This document shows, one piece after another, positions 6,755 to 20,356 of a stretch of 32,994 nt of DNA (positions are counted from its first letter, which is position 1; each line of letters opens with the position of its first letter). The DNA comes from a virus. The position numbers and the translations under genes were made by a program. The stretch lies in the IMG/VR virus record IMGVR_UViG_3300042090_000139, positions 1-32,994 of that record. One strand, given 5' to 3'. The notes beneath the pieces were generated by a model. That model was not told the origin of the DNA. It was given only the letters and a program-made list of their open reading frames with translations, and made no database searches.

Positions 6755-8818
6755 ATGAGTAAGATAGATGTGCCTCTTGACACACTCTTTTTGTCTGAGG
6801 TAATAAAGAACAATACAAATCCAGACGGGTCAGAGAAAGACAAAAACCTAATGACCCGTCTACAACACCCTATATGTGTGAAATGTCATGAACTTTACAA
6901 ACAAAAATACCCAGGCAAACCGTTCAACATCAGTTGTAAAGGCATCTACACGGATAGAGACTTCTCTGCCCGTGAGGCGGCGTTCAAAAAGAAATTCCCT
7001 GAAGAAGAATACACAGACGAAGATCGTGACAACGACCGTTCCATCTTTGACGTCGTCTACTGGGCCGAAAAGAATATCGTTGTCAAGGACAACGTCGGAA
7101 ATCTTATCCCATTTAAAGCGAGATGGTATCAAGAAGAGACTTTACGCTGTACCGCTCGCCACAAAATTGACCGCTGGGGTCGTGGGCTTGGTAAGACCAT
7201 TTGTGGGGTCATCGAGGAGCTTCACAAAGCCCTCACCCGCAAAAACCTCGATATCCTCATCGTCTGTCCAGCCGACTCACAATCAGAAAAGTGGTACACA
7301 GAAATCGAGTTCCAGCTTCAAAACTCACCGACACTAAAAAACCTAGATGTATCTCAGAAGCAACAACCGTTTAAGATATTTAGATTCAAAGGCAGCGGAT
7401 CTAAGATTTCTATCTTTACCGCTGGTTCAGCTTCAGGACGCGGTGCTAATTCTATTCGTTCACAAGATCCTTGGCGTGTACGATTAGACGAACAAGATTA
7501 TTTGAACGAAAACGATTACAAGGCAATAGATCCTTTAATCGTTCGTCACGAACCTGTATCTGAATTTCACGGCTCATCTACTCCTACAGGAGAGCGTAGT
7601 CGTTTCTGGCAGATGTGTACTCAGACTACTAATTATAGGGAATTCTATTTCCCTATTACAGTACATCCTGGATGGGGAGATGAGTTAGAAATACTATATC
7701 GCTCTCAGGCTAAGACCGAAGATGTTTATCGACACGAATATCTAGCCGAATTTAGTGATCCTGCTTCTGGAGTATTTAAAGGCGTTCATATTGATGCCGC
7801 CAAAGTAGAATATAAGAATGAAAATATGCCTTCATTAAAAGGCTATGATTGTGAAAGATATAAACCAGAGTGGCGCTATTTTATGGGCGTCGATTGGAAC
7901 GGTAGAGGTACTGGTACCCGTATTCGTGTAGTAGGGTATAATCCAGAAACTAAAATTAGAAGGGTAGTAGATAAACTTACAGTTGACAGTGTTGGATTAA
8001 CAACTAGAGATTCTATAGAAGCCATTATAAGTATGAATAAGAAATGGCATTGTGAAGATATCTTTGTTGATGCTGGATTTGGATTTGCTCAAGATGAATT
8101 GATTAGAATGGCTGGTACTATGAGCAAAGACTACGACACACAGAAACTAAAAGACATTCATACTATAGATTTCGGCGCTCAATTAACATTCAATCGTTTG
8201 ATTTCTAATAGAGATCCAAATAAGAGTAATAGATACTTACCAGATCCCAAAGATCACGAACTTAAGAGAATGACTAAACCATTTATGGTTGAGGGAGCGG
8301 TTTTAGCATTTGAACACCGATTGATTCAGTTTAGTGATACTGATATTATATTAGAAGAGCAGCTTCGTGCTTATAGAGTAAAGACTTATTCGGCACACGG
8401 ATTCGCTAATACATACGATGTAGACGGTGGAACTGGCGATCACGATCTAGATGCTTTTATGTTAGCATTGATGGCTGTGGAACAGAAGTACGGTTTATTC
8501 GCAACCAAAGAAAGCTATCGAAGAATGGCTTCTTTCGGATATGTTCCTGGTTGGGGAGTTCCTTCTCCAATGTCTGTAATAACAGATAAGCCACTCAGTA
8601 TCATTGAGCAGAAACTGGAACGAGCTGGAGTCCCCAGCAGACAGATTCCTAATAAAAACGAAGAATATCGTTTGAAATATATAATGCGTAATGCGTCGGG
8701 ACAACCTAGCGGCATTATAGTACCAGTACAGCGTGGAGGAATGGATAGATCTAAAGCCGTTCCTTCTAGAACATCAGCATTTAAGAAACCAACTAGTCCT
8801 AGAGGTCGTTATGGCTAA
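6755..8818 (+). CDS. terL: Terminase large subunit (packaging ATPase-nuclease)
   Basis: A 687-residue large terminase, which pumps DNA into the procapsid and cuts it. The ATPase domain has a Walker A variant GRGLGKT (142-148), Walker B VRLDEQ with D245 and E246, and coupling motif GSSTPTG (273-279). The nuclease domain has FMGVDWNG (D380), VDAGFG (D439) and GDHDLDA (D562-D566), the acidic cluster of the RNase H-like fold. The N-terminus adds cysteines (CVKC at 41-44, C61) and the C-terminus a basic tail. The first roughly 195 codons use many more C-ending codons than the rest, suggesting a recombinant patch. The stop overlaps the next gene by eight bases. Confidence 0.95.
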   Translation: MSKIDVPLDTLFLSEVIKNNTNPDGSEKDKNLMTRLQHPICVKCHELYKQKYPGKPFNISCKGIYTDRDFSAREAAFKKKFPEEEYTDEDRDNDRSIFDVVYWAEKNIVVKDNVGNLIPFKARWYQEETLRCTARHKIDRWGRGLGKTICGVIEELHKALTRKNLDILIVCPADSQSEKWYTEIEFQLQNSPTLKNLDVSQKQQPFKIFRFKGSGSKISIFTAGSASGRGANSIRSQDPWRVRLDEQDYLNENDYKAIDPLIVRHEPVSEFHGSSTPTGERSRFWQMCTQTTNYREFYFPITVHPGWGDELEILYRSQAKTEDVYRHEYLAEFSDPASGVFKGVHIDAAKVEYKNENMPSLKGYDCERYKPEWRYFMGVDWNGRGTGTRIRVVGYNPETKIRRVVDKLTVDSVGLTTRDSIEAIISMNKKWHCEDIFVDAGFGFAQDELIRMAGTMSKDYDTQKLKDIHTIDFGAQLTFNRLISNRDPNKSNRYLPDPKDHELKRMTKPFMVEGAVLAFEHRLIQFSDTDIILEEQLRAYRVKTYSAHGFANTYDVDGGTGDHDLDAFMLALMAVEQKYGLFATKESYRRMASFGYVPGWGVPSPMSVITDKPLSIIEQKLERAGVPSRQIPNKNEEYRLKYIMRNASGQPSGIIVPVQRGGMDRSKAVPSRTSAFKKPTSPRGRYG

Positions 8819-9281
8819 CGGTGATATTCAACAACAAGTCAGTGCGCAATATCTACAGAAATTTAATCTACCTATCGGTGTATCTGGGATGCAAAAGTTG
8901 TCTGAATTCCCAACCCTCCAACAGTTAGGATATAACGGTCAGTTAGGATACATGAGAGTAGATTTCCACGGTCTCTCTGATTTCTATGATCAATTATTAC
9001 AATACTCCAATGCCAATCCTCCTATATTAGACGGCCCCTGGTCATTAATTGAACCGATTGTACCATTGAATTTGGATATAGTTAGAAAATTGATTGTTAC
9101 CCCAAGTCTTGGAACAGTTGGCCAAATGTTCTTAACTATAGAAAATTTCGCACAAGTATTTTCCTTAAGCCCGAGCGATCTTGGTACTCCAGCAGCCTTA
9201 TCAGATGCGACGAGTGTATATCAGAACGCTTCAACCCAATCCAGCATAACTACAAACGATTCCAGTAGCCTATTAATTTAG
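8811..9281 (+). CDS. Small protein coupled to the terminase gene
   Basis: A 156-residue protein. I place the start at the ATG at 8811, which overlaps the terminase stop and has AGAGG upstream; a longer frame into the terminase gene from 8733 would only read terminase DNA out of frame. The N-terminal half is Gln/Leu-rich and probably helical, a middle part (about 60-120) is mixed, and the tail is Ser/Thr-rich and probably disordered. No cysteines and no signal. Its position between terminase and a fibre gene suggests a virion or connector role, but no family is recognised. Confidence 0.65.
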   Translation: MANGDIQQQVSAQYLQKFNLPIGVSGMQKLSEFPTLQQLGYNGQLGYMRVDFHGLSDFYDQLLQYSNANPPILDGPWSLIEPIVPLNLDIVRKLIVTPSLGTVGQMFLTIENFAQVFSLSPSDLGTPAALSDATSVYQNASTQSSITTNDSSSLLI

Positions 9282-9293
9282 TCGGAGACATAA

Positions 9294-12070
<2,777 letters not shown>

Positions 12071-12071
<1 letters not shown>

Positions 12072-15000
12072 TGAAGAAGTTCTTACATTTTTGGTTTATA
12101 GTTTTGTTATTGACTTCTGTGAACGCAACTTCGCAGAATCCAACTTTCTTTGGCTTAAATCAATCACAAAACGGATACTCTGGGATTACTCTACCTAGTA
12201 TTTTTATCGACAATGCTGAATTGACTTGTCGTATATCTAGCGATCCCTCTTATCCTTGCCAAAGTGGTTCGCCTGGGTTATCTCTAAGTTCTCCCACCAC
12301 TATTTATACTCTGACTCTAAGTAGTGTTGGAGGTTCTTGGTCTCCTAGTCTCCCTTCTTCTTGTTCAGTCCAGTTGTATCCTGGCTCAAGTTCTCACGGA
12401 CAATACACTAATAATGGAGTCGGACTTCAGAATGCTTTGTACGATTTAGAACAGTGTAGAACTCATGTTCCAGGTATCTGGTTAAAATTAATACTTCCCT
12501 CTGCTATTTCTTCCCAACATTCTACTGATACTGGATGTAATGGTTGGACATCTCCATACAACGGCTACTGCTCGTCTACAGGATTTATAATTCCACAAAC
12601 ATCTACAAGTCTAGCTACATCCCCAATTATCGTACAAACAACCGACGATTCTACTTTACAGTCAATGCCACAACCAATTTGTGCTGGAGGGACGCAAGAA
12701 AACATCTCAGAAGCCAAGTATATAGGACTATCTAATCCTGATTGTCAAGGTAACTATCTTTCATTCCAGTTAGGTAAAACCGTTACTGAACTTACTAATA
12801 ACGGGTCCGCTGTGGCTACCTTCCCATATACTCTAGCAAACGGCACCGTGATTACCCAATCCCAATACAATTATCTTCAACATCTGGCCTTGTTAGAGTG
12901 TAACGCTAGTACAGGCTGTACTCCATTACAAACTTGTAGTTCTGTAGGTAGCACTGGTACTGCTTGCGGTAACACATCCGTTGGCGCTAATAATTGGGAG
13001 TTTGATGACATTGCCGTATCTTTCAACGCAGGTAATGGTACTAATGTAGGTTTAGGTATTTATACTGCGGGATTGTGGAATAATAACTCTAATCCACAAT
13101 TGATTCAACTTGCCAGTCATTTACATTTTAATAGAGTATTGGTTTGGGGAGATTGGATTGGTAACTCAGCCACAGACGCTGGATTGAAGGCAGGAGCTAA
13201 TAACCCTTCTGATGCTGTTAACTTTAGTGGTTGTATGTATTGTACTATCGGGAATTCTCAGATTAGTGGAAATCTTCGTCCTGGCGGAGAAGGACATAAT
13301 ATTCTTAATCAAGGACTACAAACAAAAATATTTAATATGTGGCTTGAAGGTATGTCTTCATCTTACTTCTCTGGGGGATTCTCTTCTGCTCCTCCAATAA
13401 TTAATGGACAACCTTATGTGCCATCACAAGATGTAGAAATAGGCCCTGGTATGTTCGGATTTCCTGAAGGATGGTTAGGAGAAAATTGTAGTGGTACTCC
13501 AGGCACAGTACAAAATAGTGGTAATGGTTGCTGGCTAATTCCAGATTCAAATTATTATTGGGGAGGGGCTGGTTCTAATATTCCTACACCTCCAGCTGGG
13601 TTATATATACCTTGTAACTTAGGAACCTATACTGCCAACAACACTTGCGTTACTATAGACTCTACTGGATATATAGTAACTTATCAATTCGGTCCTCCAT
13701 TCCACGATTCATTATCTTCGTGGCCAGGTAATGTTGCTCTCATTAATCCAACATATAATAGTTCTGGTAATGCTCTCCAATCCAGTAAAAATAATCTAAC
13801 CACTAATACTGTTAGTTCTCCTTGGCCTAATAGCTGTACTCCTCCTTCTCCAACTAACTGTTATAATGGTACTGGTGTTACTTATGTAACCCTACAGAAT
13901 CCAGCTACTTGTTATGATGGTAATGGCAACCAAGAGTCATGCGGAAACGGTGATTTACAAACTTTTATAATGAACGGCCCCTCTATAGTTCGTAAGAATG
14001 GATTCGAACTAAAATCAACTGAAAGAATGGTTGTTTATGGAGTAACTTTCCGTAATGTCGATCAATCTGGAGGCCAGAGTGGAGTAGCTGCTACTATAAA
14101 TGTGCGTAATAACTCTGGTGGAGCGTATGGAGTTAACTATCAAACAACTATCCACGATGTTCTTTTCCTTAATGATGTGTTTGAAGACACTTGTGAAGGT
14201 ATAGGCGTTGATGCCAGGTCTGGCGCTGCCTCAGATGGTGGAGGTACTGGCTGGCCTATGTATAATGTATGGTTCCAGAATATTTTGGAATTCGGATTAA
14301 GCAATAGGAATAATGTAGGATGTGGAACTAATAGCTCTGGATTTGTAATAGATTCTGGGCACCAAACTTGGCAAGGCACTGTAACACAAGTTAGTTCAAA
14401 TGCGGCTACTTTTGTGGCTACATACTCAAATGATGCGGCAGCTAATTTAGAATCACATACAATTTCAAGTTATACTTATGGAAATCAGCTTCTAGAATTA
14501 ACTACTGCGGATAGCAATACATTCAGTGCTGGCGAGGATGTGGTCTTCTCTGCTGGCTCTACTGGTAATGTATTACTTGACGGGCAAGTCTTTGCTGTAT
14601 GCGGGGCTACTGGGGCGTGCCCATTAAGTACTGGTAATCCAGGCCCAAATGGTTCTACTTTTTATATTTATCCTGGAGTTGGATATAGCGGTTCTGCTCT
14701 TGGAACTATTCAAGGCCCTGCTGGATATCAAGTTCTTGATATACCCACAGGTTGGCCAGCATATGTGTATAATTGTACTGGTACCTATGGTTCCTATTTC
14801 AATATGGGAACTCAAACTATAACTAGTCATACTATTTCAGCTGGTGTTGGTAATACTTCATTAAACCCAAATCTAAGTATCGGATCTACTCCTTGGAATG
14901 GCTCATGGAATCCAGGTAGTAATTCTGCTCCTGGTAATTCTACAATCACCTATCCATGGACCGCTGGCACTAATAATCCAGTTAATTCTAGTGCTACCTG

Positions 15001-15727
15001 TACACTTTCTAATGTTGAAGGAGGGCCTAGTAATTTATTGATTACAAATTTTACTATGATTACTGATAACAACCAACCGATAGGTGAAGGTCCTTCTTTA
15101 TCTAACGGCCCTACATTCCAAACGAGTTTCTTGTTTAGAGATTCTATTATTGTAGGACCAACTGCCGCTACAACTTCTGCCTCTGGCTGGTATAATACCT
15201 CTCCAAATAAAGAAGGATTAGTTAATCAGACAACTTGTACACCTCCAAATTGTTATGGTACTGAGAATTTCAATTATGATATGACATCAATGACGGCCGA
15301 CCATTTAGTATGGCCTGGCAGAAACACAACCAATAACTTATACACAGAATTTGGTAATAATCCTAACTTCCCCGATTATGTAGGAGGTTGTAAAATATTA
15401 GGATGTAATCCTACAATTACTATGTATTTCCCAGCAACCCCTTATTGTACTGGGTCTACTCCTTCTTATTCTGGATATAATACAGGATGTGTTGGATTCA
15501 AAGGAGCAATGAGTGCTACATCAATGCCTCTTTATCCTCCCTCTGGAGATCCGTTTGATTTCTCATTACTCCCAAATAGCCCATTTTCTGGTAAATCTTC
15601 TTCTGGTGGAGATTTAGGGGCAATACTCCGTGCTATATTCTTATACCCTGGTGTAAATAATCAGACCTCTAGAGTATTCACTTGTCCTTACCCTTGTGGA
15701 ACTCCTGGTCCATTCAAAGACTTCTAA
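12071..15727 (+). CDS. Large secreted-type protein, probable beta-helix tail spike or adhesin
   Basis: A 1218-residue protein with a clear Sec-type signal peptide: MKKFLHFWFIVLLLTSVNA, with a likely cut after SVNA. The mature part is rich in Ser, Thr, Asn, Gly and Cys. The region around 640-780 (VVYGVTFRNVD, TIHDVLFLNDVFEDT, YNVWFQNIL) repeats strand-turn units typical of right-handed parallel beta-helices of the pectate-lyase kind. I place the start at 12071, on a TAATG overlap with the fibre gene, not at an in-frame ATG 27 bases upstream that would bury the signal. A signal peptide and many cysteines are unusual for a cytoplasmically assembled virion protein. It could be exported, surface-bound, or a captured host gene. 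Confidence 0.72.
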
Positions 15728-15729
15728 TT

Positions 15730-17268
15730 ATGGCCTTCGAACCGTTTAATTTTAATTACACGCCTCCTACTACAGTTAACACTCCTGCGCCTGTTACAAC
15801 TAGCTCTCAGGTAACAACTAATACTACAACTCCTAGCACAACAGGAGCTAGTAGCAACGCAGGACAATTAATATCACAACTAAGTGATTTGGTTGGAATG
15901 GTACAGTACCTTCAAGAGTCTATTCTATCGCTTACTGGGGATATGGGTATAGAAATAGACCCAGCTGTAGATCCTAATACTAGCAGAGCATTATGTTCTA
16001 TCTATGGAACTAGTACACCACCAACAGTCATAAGTATTACTATGTACAGTAATATGATAAATGCTTTATTAGGTACTCAGCAGTTACAAGGAGCAGTAGG
16101 ATTGAATTCCAGTATTCAATCAAATCCAATACAAGTATCCGATCTAATAACAACTACTAAAGCTGTAGAAAGTGCTCTAATCAACTCACCTAGTACAACA
16201 AATCTGCTACCGTTACATTTGGCTTCTTTACAGGCAGATTCAATTGTATTTAATAATTGGTCGGCGGCTTTAGGTACTTACCCTATTACTTATGCTAATA
16301 CACCTTCTGTGACAGCTGTGCCTCCTCCTATACAAGCAACTACACTGGATATGAGTGCCGCTCAGTTTACATCTCAGAGCTCAGCCATTGCTTCATTTCA
16401 ACAAGCTTACGCTAATACATACCAATCATTGGCTACTGCTTCTCCTACAGAACAAAATGCCAATGATATTCTTCAGCAATTAGTAGTACAACCTTTGTCT
16501 ACTGTATTGAGATTAGCTAGTATGTTTAATGCTATGAAGGGATTAATATTGAAGTCTGGAATGTCTGGTTTGACTGGGGATTTAGTTAATTTTTCATTCG
16601 CCCAGTTAGCCTCTGATGTTAGTGGTATGTTGGTTGAGTTAGATAAATTAATTCAACTAGGAACAGCCCCTCTTCAGGGAAGTATGGGAGCCCTTAGTCA
16701 AATAGTTTCCTCTGTACAACAGCAAATTGCTAAGGTTGGAGTAGTTACTACTGGAGTGATGACTGGAGTTTCCTCTGCTAGTTCTATGATTACTGGATCT
16801 CGTTCCCCTGCTAGTCCGCTTGTAGTACCTCAGATAGGTCAAATCAGTATGGGGCTTCAGCAATTAGGTGAAATGATTTCTTGGGGACAGTCGACTATTA
16901 ACAATACTCTTCATATTGTAGATAAAAGTTTTCAACAGTTACTACAAAGAAGATTAGGATCATTGAATGAAAGACAATCTCTAATGAATGCTCAAGCGGC
17001 TCTAGGTACCATTACAGCTTTAATTAGTGGAGTAACCTCCGCAATACAAGCAGGAACTTTAACCCCATCTTCTTCATTTATTCAGCAACAAAACATCGCA
17101 AACAGCATACTAACTAGCCTACAGACGGGCTCACAGACTACTTTTATAGCATCTGGCGGTCAGGTTATTATTACACCTCCTACTTTGCCAGCAGTAACGC
17201 CGTCAGTTTCTCGTGTTCTGGCCGCAGCCAATATAAGTTCTACTATAGATACTGTCAAAGCTTCTTAA
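15730..17268 (+). CDS. Ser/Thr/Gln-rich structural protein of unknown type
   Basis: A 512-residue protein. The first 40 residues are Thr/Pro-rich linker, the rest alternates Gln/Leu/Ser-rich helical stretches (such as ISQLSDLVGMVQYLQESI near 49-66) with low-complexity Ser/Thr segments, suggesting extended helices or coiled coils. It has a single cysteine and no signal. I choose the ATG at 15730, two bases after the previous stop; the longer frame from 15682 only overlaps the preceding gene. It lies just before the portal gene, so a head, neck or internal virion role is plausible. No family recognised. Confidence 0.65.
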   Translation: MAFEPFNFNYTPPTTVNTPAPVTTSSQVTTNTTTPSTTGASSNAGQLISQLSDLVGMVQYLQESILSLTGDMGIEIDPAVDPNTSRALCSIYGTSTPPTVISITMYSNMINALLGTQQLQGAVGLNSSIQSNPIQVSDLITTTKAVESALINSPSTTNLLPLHLASLQADSIVFNNWSAALGTYPITYANTPSVTAVPPPIQATTLDMSAAQFTSQSSAIASFQQAYANTYQSLATASPTEQNANDILQQLVVQPLSTVLRLASMFNAMKGLILKSGMSGLTGDLVNFSFAQLASDVSGMLVELDKLIQLGTAPLQGSMGALSQIVSSVQQQIAKVGVVTTGVMTGVSSASSMITGSRSPASPLVVPQIGQISMGLQQLGEMISWGQSTINNTLHIVDKSFQQLLQRRLGSLNERQSLMNAQAALGTITALISGVTSAIQAGTLTPSSSFIQQQNIANSILTSLQTGSQTTFIASGGQVIITPPTLPAVTPSVSRVLAAANISSTIDTVKAS

Positions 17269-17277
17269 GGATATAAA

Positions 17278-19443
17278 ATGCCAAAGAAAATAGAAAAAGC
17301 GCTAACTCAGAACGAAATTCAATCTCTTCGTCGAGAAGAGCGTATGCTTAATCCTTTAGGTAGGCCGAAGATAAGACTGCCTCAATTGAAGGCTAATACA
17401 GATCTCGGATTCCAGAAGCCAATAGTGGATGGTATTAAAACCCGTACACCTTATACATTGGATCCAAATGTGCTATCCCCTTGGCAAAGATTATTGACAG
17501 GAGAAGATGCCAAAGACGCTAGTAAAGTTCTAGACCCTAAACAAGCCAAAAGCAAATTAAAGCGTAACTCTGATTATGTTGGTACCTACAACATGTTCAA
17601 CGGAATACTTCGTCCTGAGTATGACATGCTAGAGGCTTTTGTTATTTATGATACTGAGGCTTATGTAAAACAAGCTATTAATCGTAAGTTATCTTTAATG
17701 TTTAGAAATGGTTATGAGATAGGAACAGATCTAGATCAAGATATAGATCAAGGCCAAAAGAACATCGATTATATATACAAGCGTCTTAATACACTGGAAT
17801 ATGTAACTGGTGAACCTACCAATTCATTTTTCAAGAAGATATTATTTAATTTACTTCTAATTTCTAATTGCTTCTTGCGAAAAGTTCGTGATGAGGAATT
17901 ATCCGCAGGAGTTAGGAATGTAAACAATGATAATAAAGCTCCTATTGCTTTTTATCAATTAATACCCGCACATAGCATTTTACCTTACTTTGAGAAAGGT
18001 ATTATTAAGCACTGGCGTCGTTTCTTCGATACTGGAGCGCCGTGGCAAGATTATTCATTAGAAGAAATCATACACTTGAAATGGGATGTAAAGCCAGGCC
18101 ATGTTTACGGCACTCCTAGAACTGTCGGGGTTCGTGACGATATCTTTGCTCTTCGTCGTTTCGAAGAAAATATAGAACTGCTATTTGTAAATCATTTATT
18201 TCCTTTCTTCCATGTAAAGATAGGAAGCAAAGATGCCCCGTGTCTATACGGACCTAATGGGGAATCTGAAATCGATACCGTTCGTTATCAAATCGAAACT
18301 ATGCCTAAAGAAGGCATATTCGTTAGCGATGAGCGTGTAGAAGTTGATGTAGTAGGAGCAGAAGGGCGTTCTCTAGAATTCGACGAGTTCCTAAATCATC
18401 TAAAGTCTCGTGTATTCACTGGGTTAGGTGTGTCTGGTATTGATATGGGAGAGGGTGCTGATGCTACCAGAGCTACTGCTGATAATATTTCACAGAATCT
18501 AAAAGATTATGTCAAGGCCGATATGGAATCCTTCGGCGATATAATGCGTATGTATTTCTTTAAAGAATGGTTCATGGAAGCTAATTATTCTGTATCTATT
18601 CAGAAAGCTGTGGCTACTACTAAGCTAATCTTCCACGAAATCGACTTAGATAATTTAATTAAAGAGCAGAATCATATACTCAATCTATATAATGCTCATC
18701 TATTAACCGAACCAGAAGCTCGTAAGAAACTGAAGAAGCCTCCGATGACTAAGGCCGATAAGAAGCTAACTCACTATTGGGAGCATATTCGTGACTTGGT
18801 AATCGTAACAGCAGAGGCCAAATCTAATGCTGAAGTCAAAGCCCAAAAAGAACTATTACCTATGCAAGCTGAGCATCAAGAGAAGATGACTAATCACTCT
18901 ATCAATGAGATGCAGATGCAACATAAACTAGAACATAAGAAGATGGAAAGCCATGTAGCCAAGGCTGAAGCTAGTACTAAGTTAACCCACGCCAAAGCTA
19001 AATTAGCCGCTATACAAGGGACTAATCCAAAAGGCCCAGCAAAGAAAGCAACCCCATCTTTGAAGACTGGGCGTAATAGATCTACCCCTTCTAATCAACA
19101 CAAAGTTAATGCTGGCCCTACAAGAGCTAAGTCATCTCGTGAAGAATTAATGAATATCCTGTTAGATGAATTAGTTTCAGAGTTAACTCAAATGAAAGAT
19201 GAAAAAGTTGGCCCAGAACTCTGGGCGGATCGTTCCGCACAAGTTATTGATAGGGCTATAGCAGAATTTGAAACAAGCCACATAGATTCACCCGAAGACC
19301 CAACAAATGACTATACTAGGAAGGTTAGAAGTCAGTTATATGCCCTTAAGAATATGGTGGCTCAAACGACTGATACTGAACTTCTCGCCATCTTGATAGA
19401 TGCGTGGGATGGAGAAGAAAATGAGCAATCCGAAGTGGAATAA
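17278..19443 (+). CDS. Portal protein
   Basis: A 721-residue portal, the dodecameric ring at the capsid vertex through which DNA is pumped. Support: the long charged N-terminus, the core about 100-480 with YSLEEIIHLKWD (259-270), HVYGTPRTVGVRDDI (275-289), LEFDEFLNHLKSRVFTGLGV (366-385) and a following MGEGADATRATADN segment typical of portal crown/wing regions, and its place directly before the decoration, protease and capsid genes. A long coiled coil (about 510-575) and acidic C-terminal extension make it larger than many portals. AAGGA upstream supports the ATG. The small gene at 19421 overlaps its end. Confidence 0.9.
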   Translation: MPKKIEKALTQNEIQSLRREERMLNPLGRPKIRLPQLKANTDLGFQKPIVDGIKTRTPYTLDPNVLSPWQRLLTGEDAKDASKVLDPKQAKSKLKRNSDYVGTYNMFNGILRPEYDMLEAFVIYDTEAYVKQAINRKLSLMFRNGYEIGTDLDQDIDQGQKNIDYIYKRLNTLEYVTGEPTNSFFKKILFNLLLISNCFLRKVRDEELSAGVRNVNNDNKAPIAFYQLIPAHSILPYFEKGIIKHWRRFFDTGAPWQDYSLEEIIHLKWDVKPGHVYGTPRTVGVRDDIFALRRFEENIELLFVNHLFPFFHVKIGSKDAPCLYGPNGESEIDTVRYQIETMPKEGIFVSDERVEVDVVGAEGRSLEFDEFLNHLKSRVFTGLGVSGIDMGEGADATRATADNISQNLKDYVKADMESFGDIMRMYFFKEWFMEANYSVSIQKAVATTKLIFHEIDLDNLIKEQNHILNLYNAHLLTEPEARKKLKKPPMTKADKKLTHYWEHIRDLVIVTAEAKSNAEVKAQKELLPMQAEHQEKMTNHSINEMQMQHKLEHKKMESHVAKAEASTKLTHAKAKLAAIQGTNPKGPAKKATPSLKTGRNRSTPSNQHKVNAGPTRAKSSREELMNILLDELVSELTQMKDEKVGPELWADRSAQVIDRAIAEFETSHIDSPEDPTNDYTRKVRSQLYALKNMVAQTTDTELLAILIDAWDGEENEQSEVE

Positions 19444-19588
19444 TGAACTTCCTATTACAAAGTACGGAAGGCGTGGAATTGATGTACCACTAGATCAAGC
19501 GATCCAGAATCCGAATATTGTATTACATACTACCCCAAAGACTTATCTTCCGCCACAAGCTAATCAAATGCCTGTGCCGAAGAAGTAA
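19421..19588 (+). CDS. Small hypothetical protein, 55 residues
   Basis: A short protein, MSNPKWNNELPITKYGRRGI onward, Pro/Asn-rich and lacking cysteines, probably largely unstructured. The ATG at 19421 has GGAG at 19411-19414, six bases upstream; other in-frame ATGs at 19400 and 19409 lack a ribosome site. It overlaps the end of the portal gene in another frame and ends before a strong ribosome site of the next gene. The good start signal argues that it is real. Perhaps a small head accessory; no family known. Confidence 0.55.
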   Translation: MSNPKWNNELPITKYGRRGIDVPLDQAIQNPNIVLHTTPKTYLPPQANQMPVPKK

Positions 19589-19602
19589 TTAGGAGAATAA
19601 CT

Positions 19603-20346
19603 ATGGCTGCTGCTTTCGTTTCAAATACTGGCGGAATCAATCTTGACTCTTCCGTAACAACTTTGACTGTTCCTGCTGTCATTGCTAGTGGCTACAATGT
19701 AGTCCATGTAGCTATCCGCTCCAAGATTGCAACGGTCATGAGCGTCACAGATGATGCTGCTACACCAAATACCTACACAAAGCGCTGTTCGGTTTTCGCT
19801 AATACCGAAAGAGATTATACGGTTGATGAGTATGACATCCCACCAAAGGGGTCTATTTTCTTCAACTCGGTTGAAGCAGAAACTTGGACAGCTACTGTAT
19901 CTAACGCTTGTAAGAATGTAATTGTTACCTTAACGACAGGTGCTAAATTTGCCGTACAGGTAAATAATTACACTTCTGGAACTGGAATCAGCACAACGAC
20001 TCCAACTTCTGCCGCAATTGTTAGTTCATCGGCCCCATCAATTTCACTAACACCCGCTGCTTCTACCAGCATTGTTTCCGTTAACTTTGCCAGTGCTACT
20101 TTGCTAAACCAGGCTGCTGGATTGGGAACTCTGCGCGGTTCTACTGCGGCTGCTACAACTGAGCAAGGTGTTGCTTGTACAACTGTAGATCGTACTGGTG
20201 TTACTCCAATTGTTGTATCATTGGCACCAACCAATACGGAAGTAATCAGTGGAGATAATTTGCTTAACGGCAATATTAACGCTACTCAGATTACTGTGGC
20301 CGTCCCAGCAACTTACGCTGTAACTGCTGTTGAAATCAAGGCTTAA
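19603..20346 (+). CDS. Virion structural protein, possible capsid decoration
   Basis: A 247-residue beta-rich protein with Val/Thr/Ala-rich strands and short Ser/Thr linkers (about 120-150), two likely beta-sandwich parts and no signal peptide. TAGGAGAA upstream of the ATG is a strong ribosome site. Codon choice is richer in C-ending codons than in most neighbours and like that of the major capsid gene, as expected for an abundant product. Position between portal and protease genes fits a decoration or head-stabilising protein. The identity is inferred, not recognised. Confidence 0.65.
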   Translation: MAAAFVSNTGGINLDSSVTTLTVPAVIASGYNVVHVAIRSKIATVMSVTDDAATPNTYTKRCSVFANTERDYTVDEYDIPPKGSIFFNSVEAETWTATVSNACKNVIVTLTTGAKFAVQVNNYTSGTGISTTTPTSAAIVSSSAPSISLTPAASTSIVSVNFASATLLNQAAGLGTLRGSTAAATTEQGVACTTVDRTGVTPIVVSLAPTNTEVISGDNLLNGNINATQITVAVPATYAVTAVEIKA

Positions 20347-20356
20347 TAGGAAACTC

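Noticed and set aside
6860-7337. A 90-residue frame on the - strand (6860-7132) and a 149-residue frame on the + strand (6888-7337) inside the terminase gene.
   Set aside because: They lie in the C-rich part of a clear terminase with conserved motifs; the lack of stops follows from its composition.
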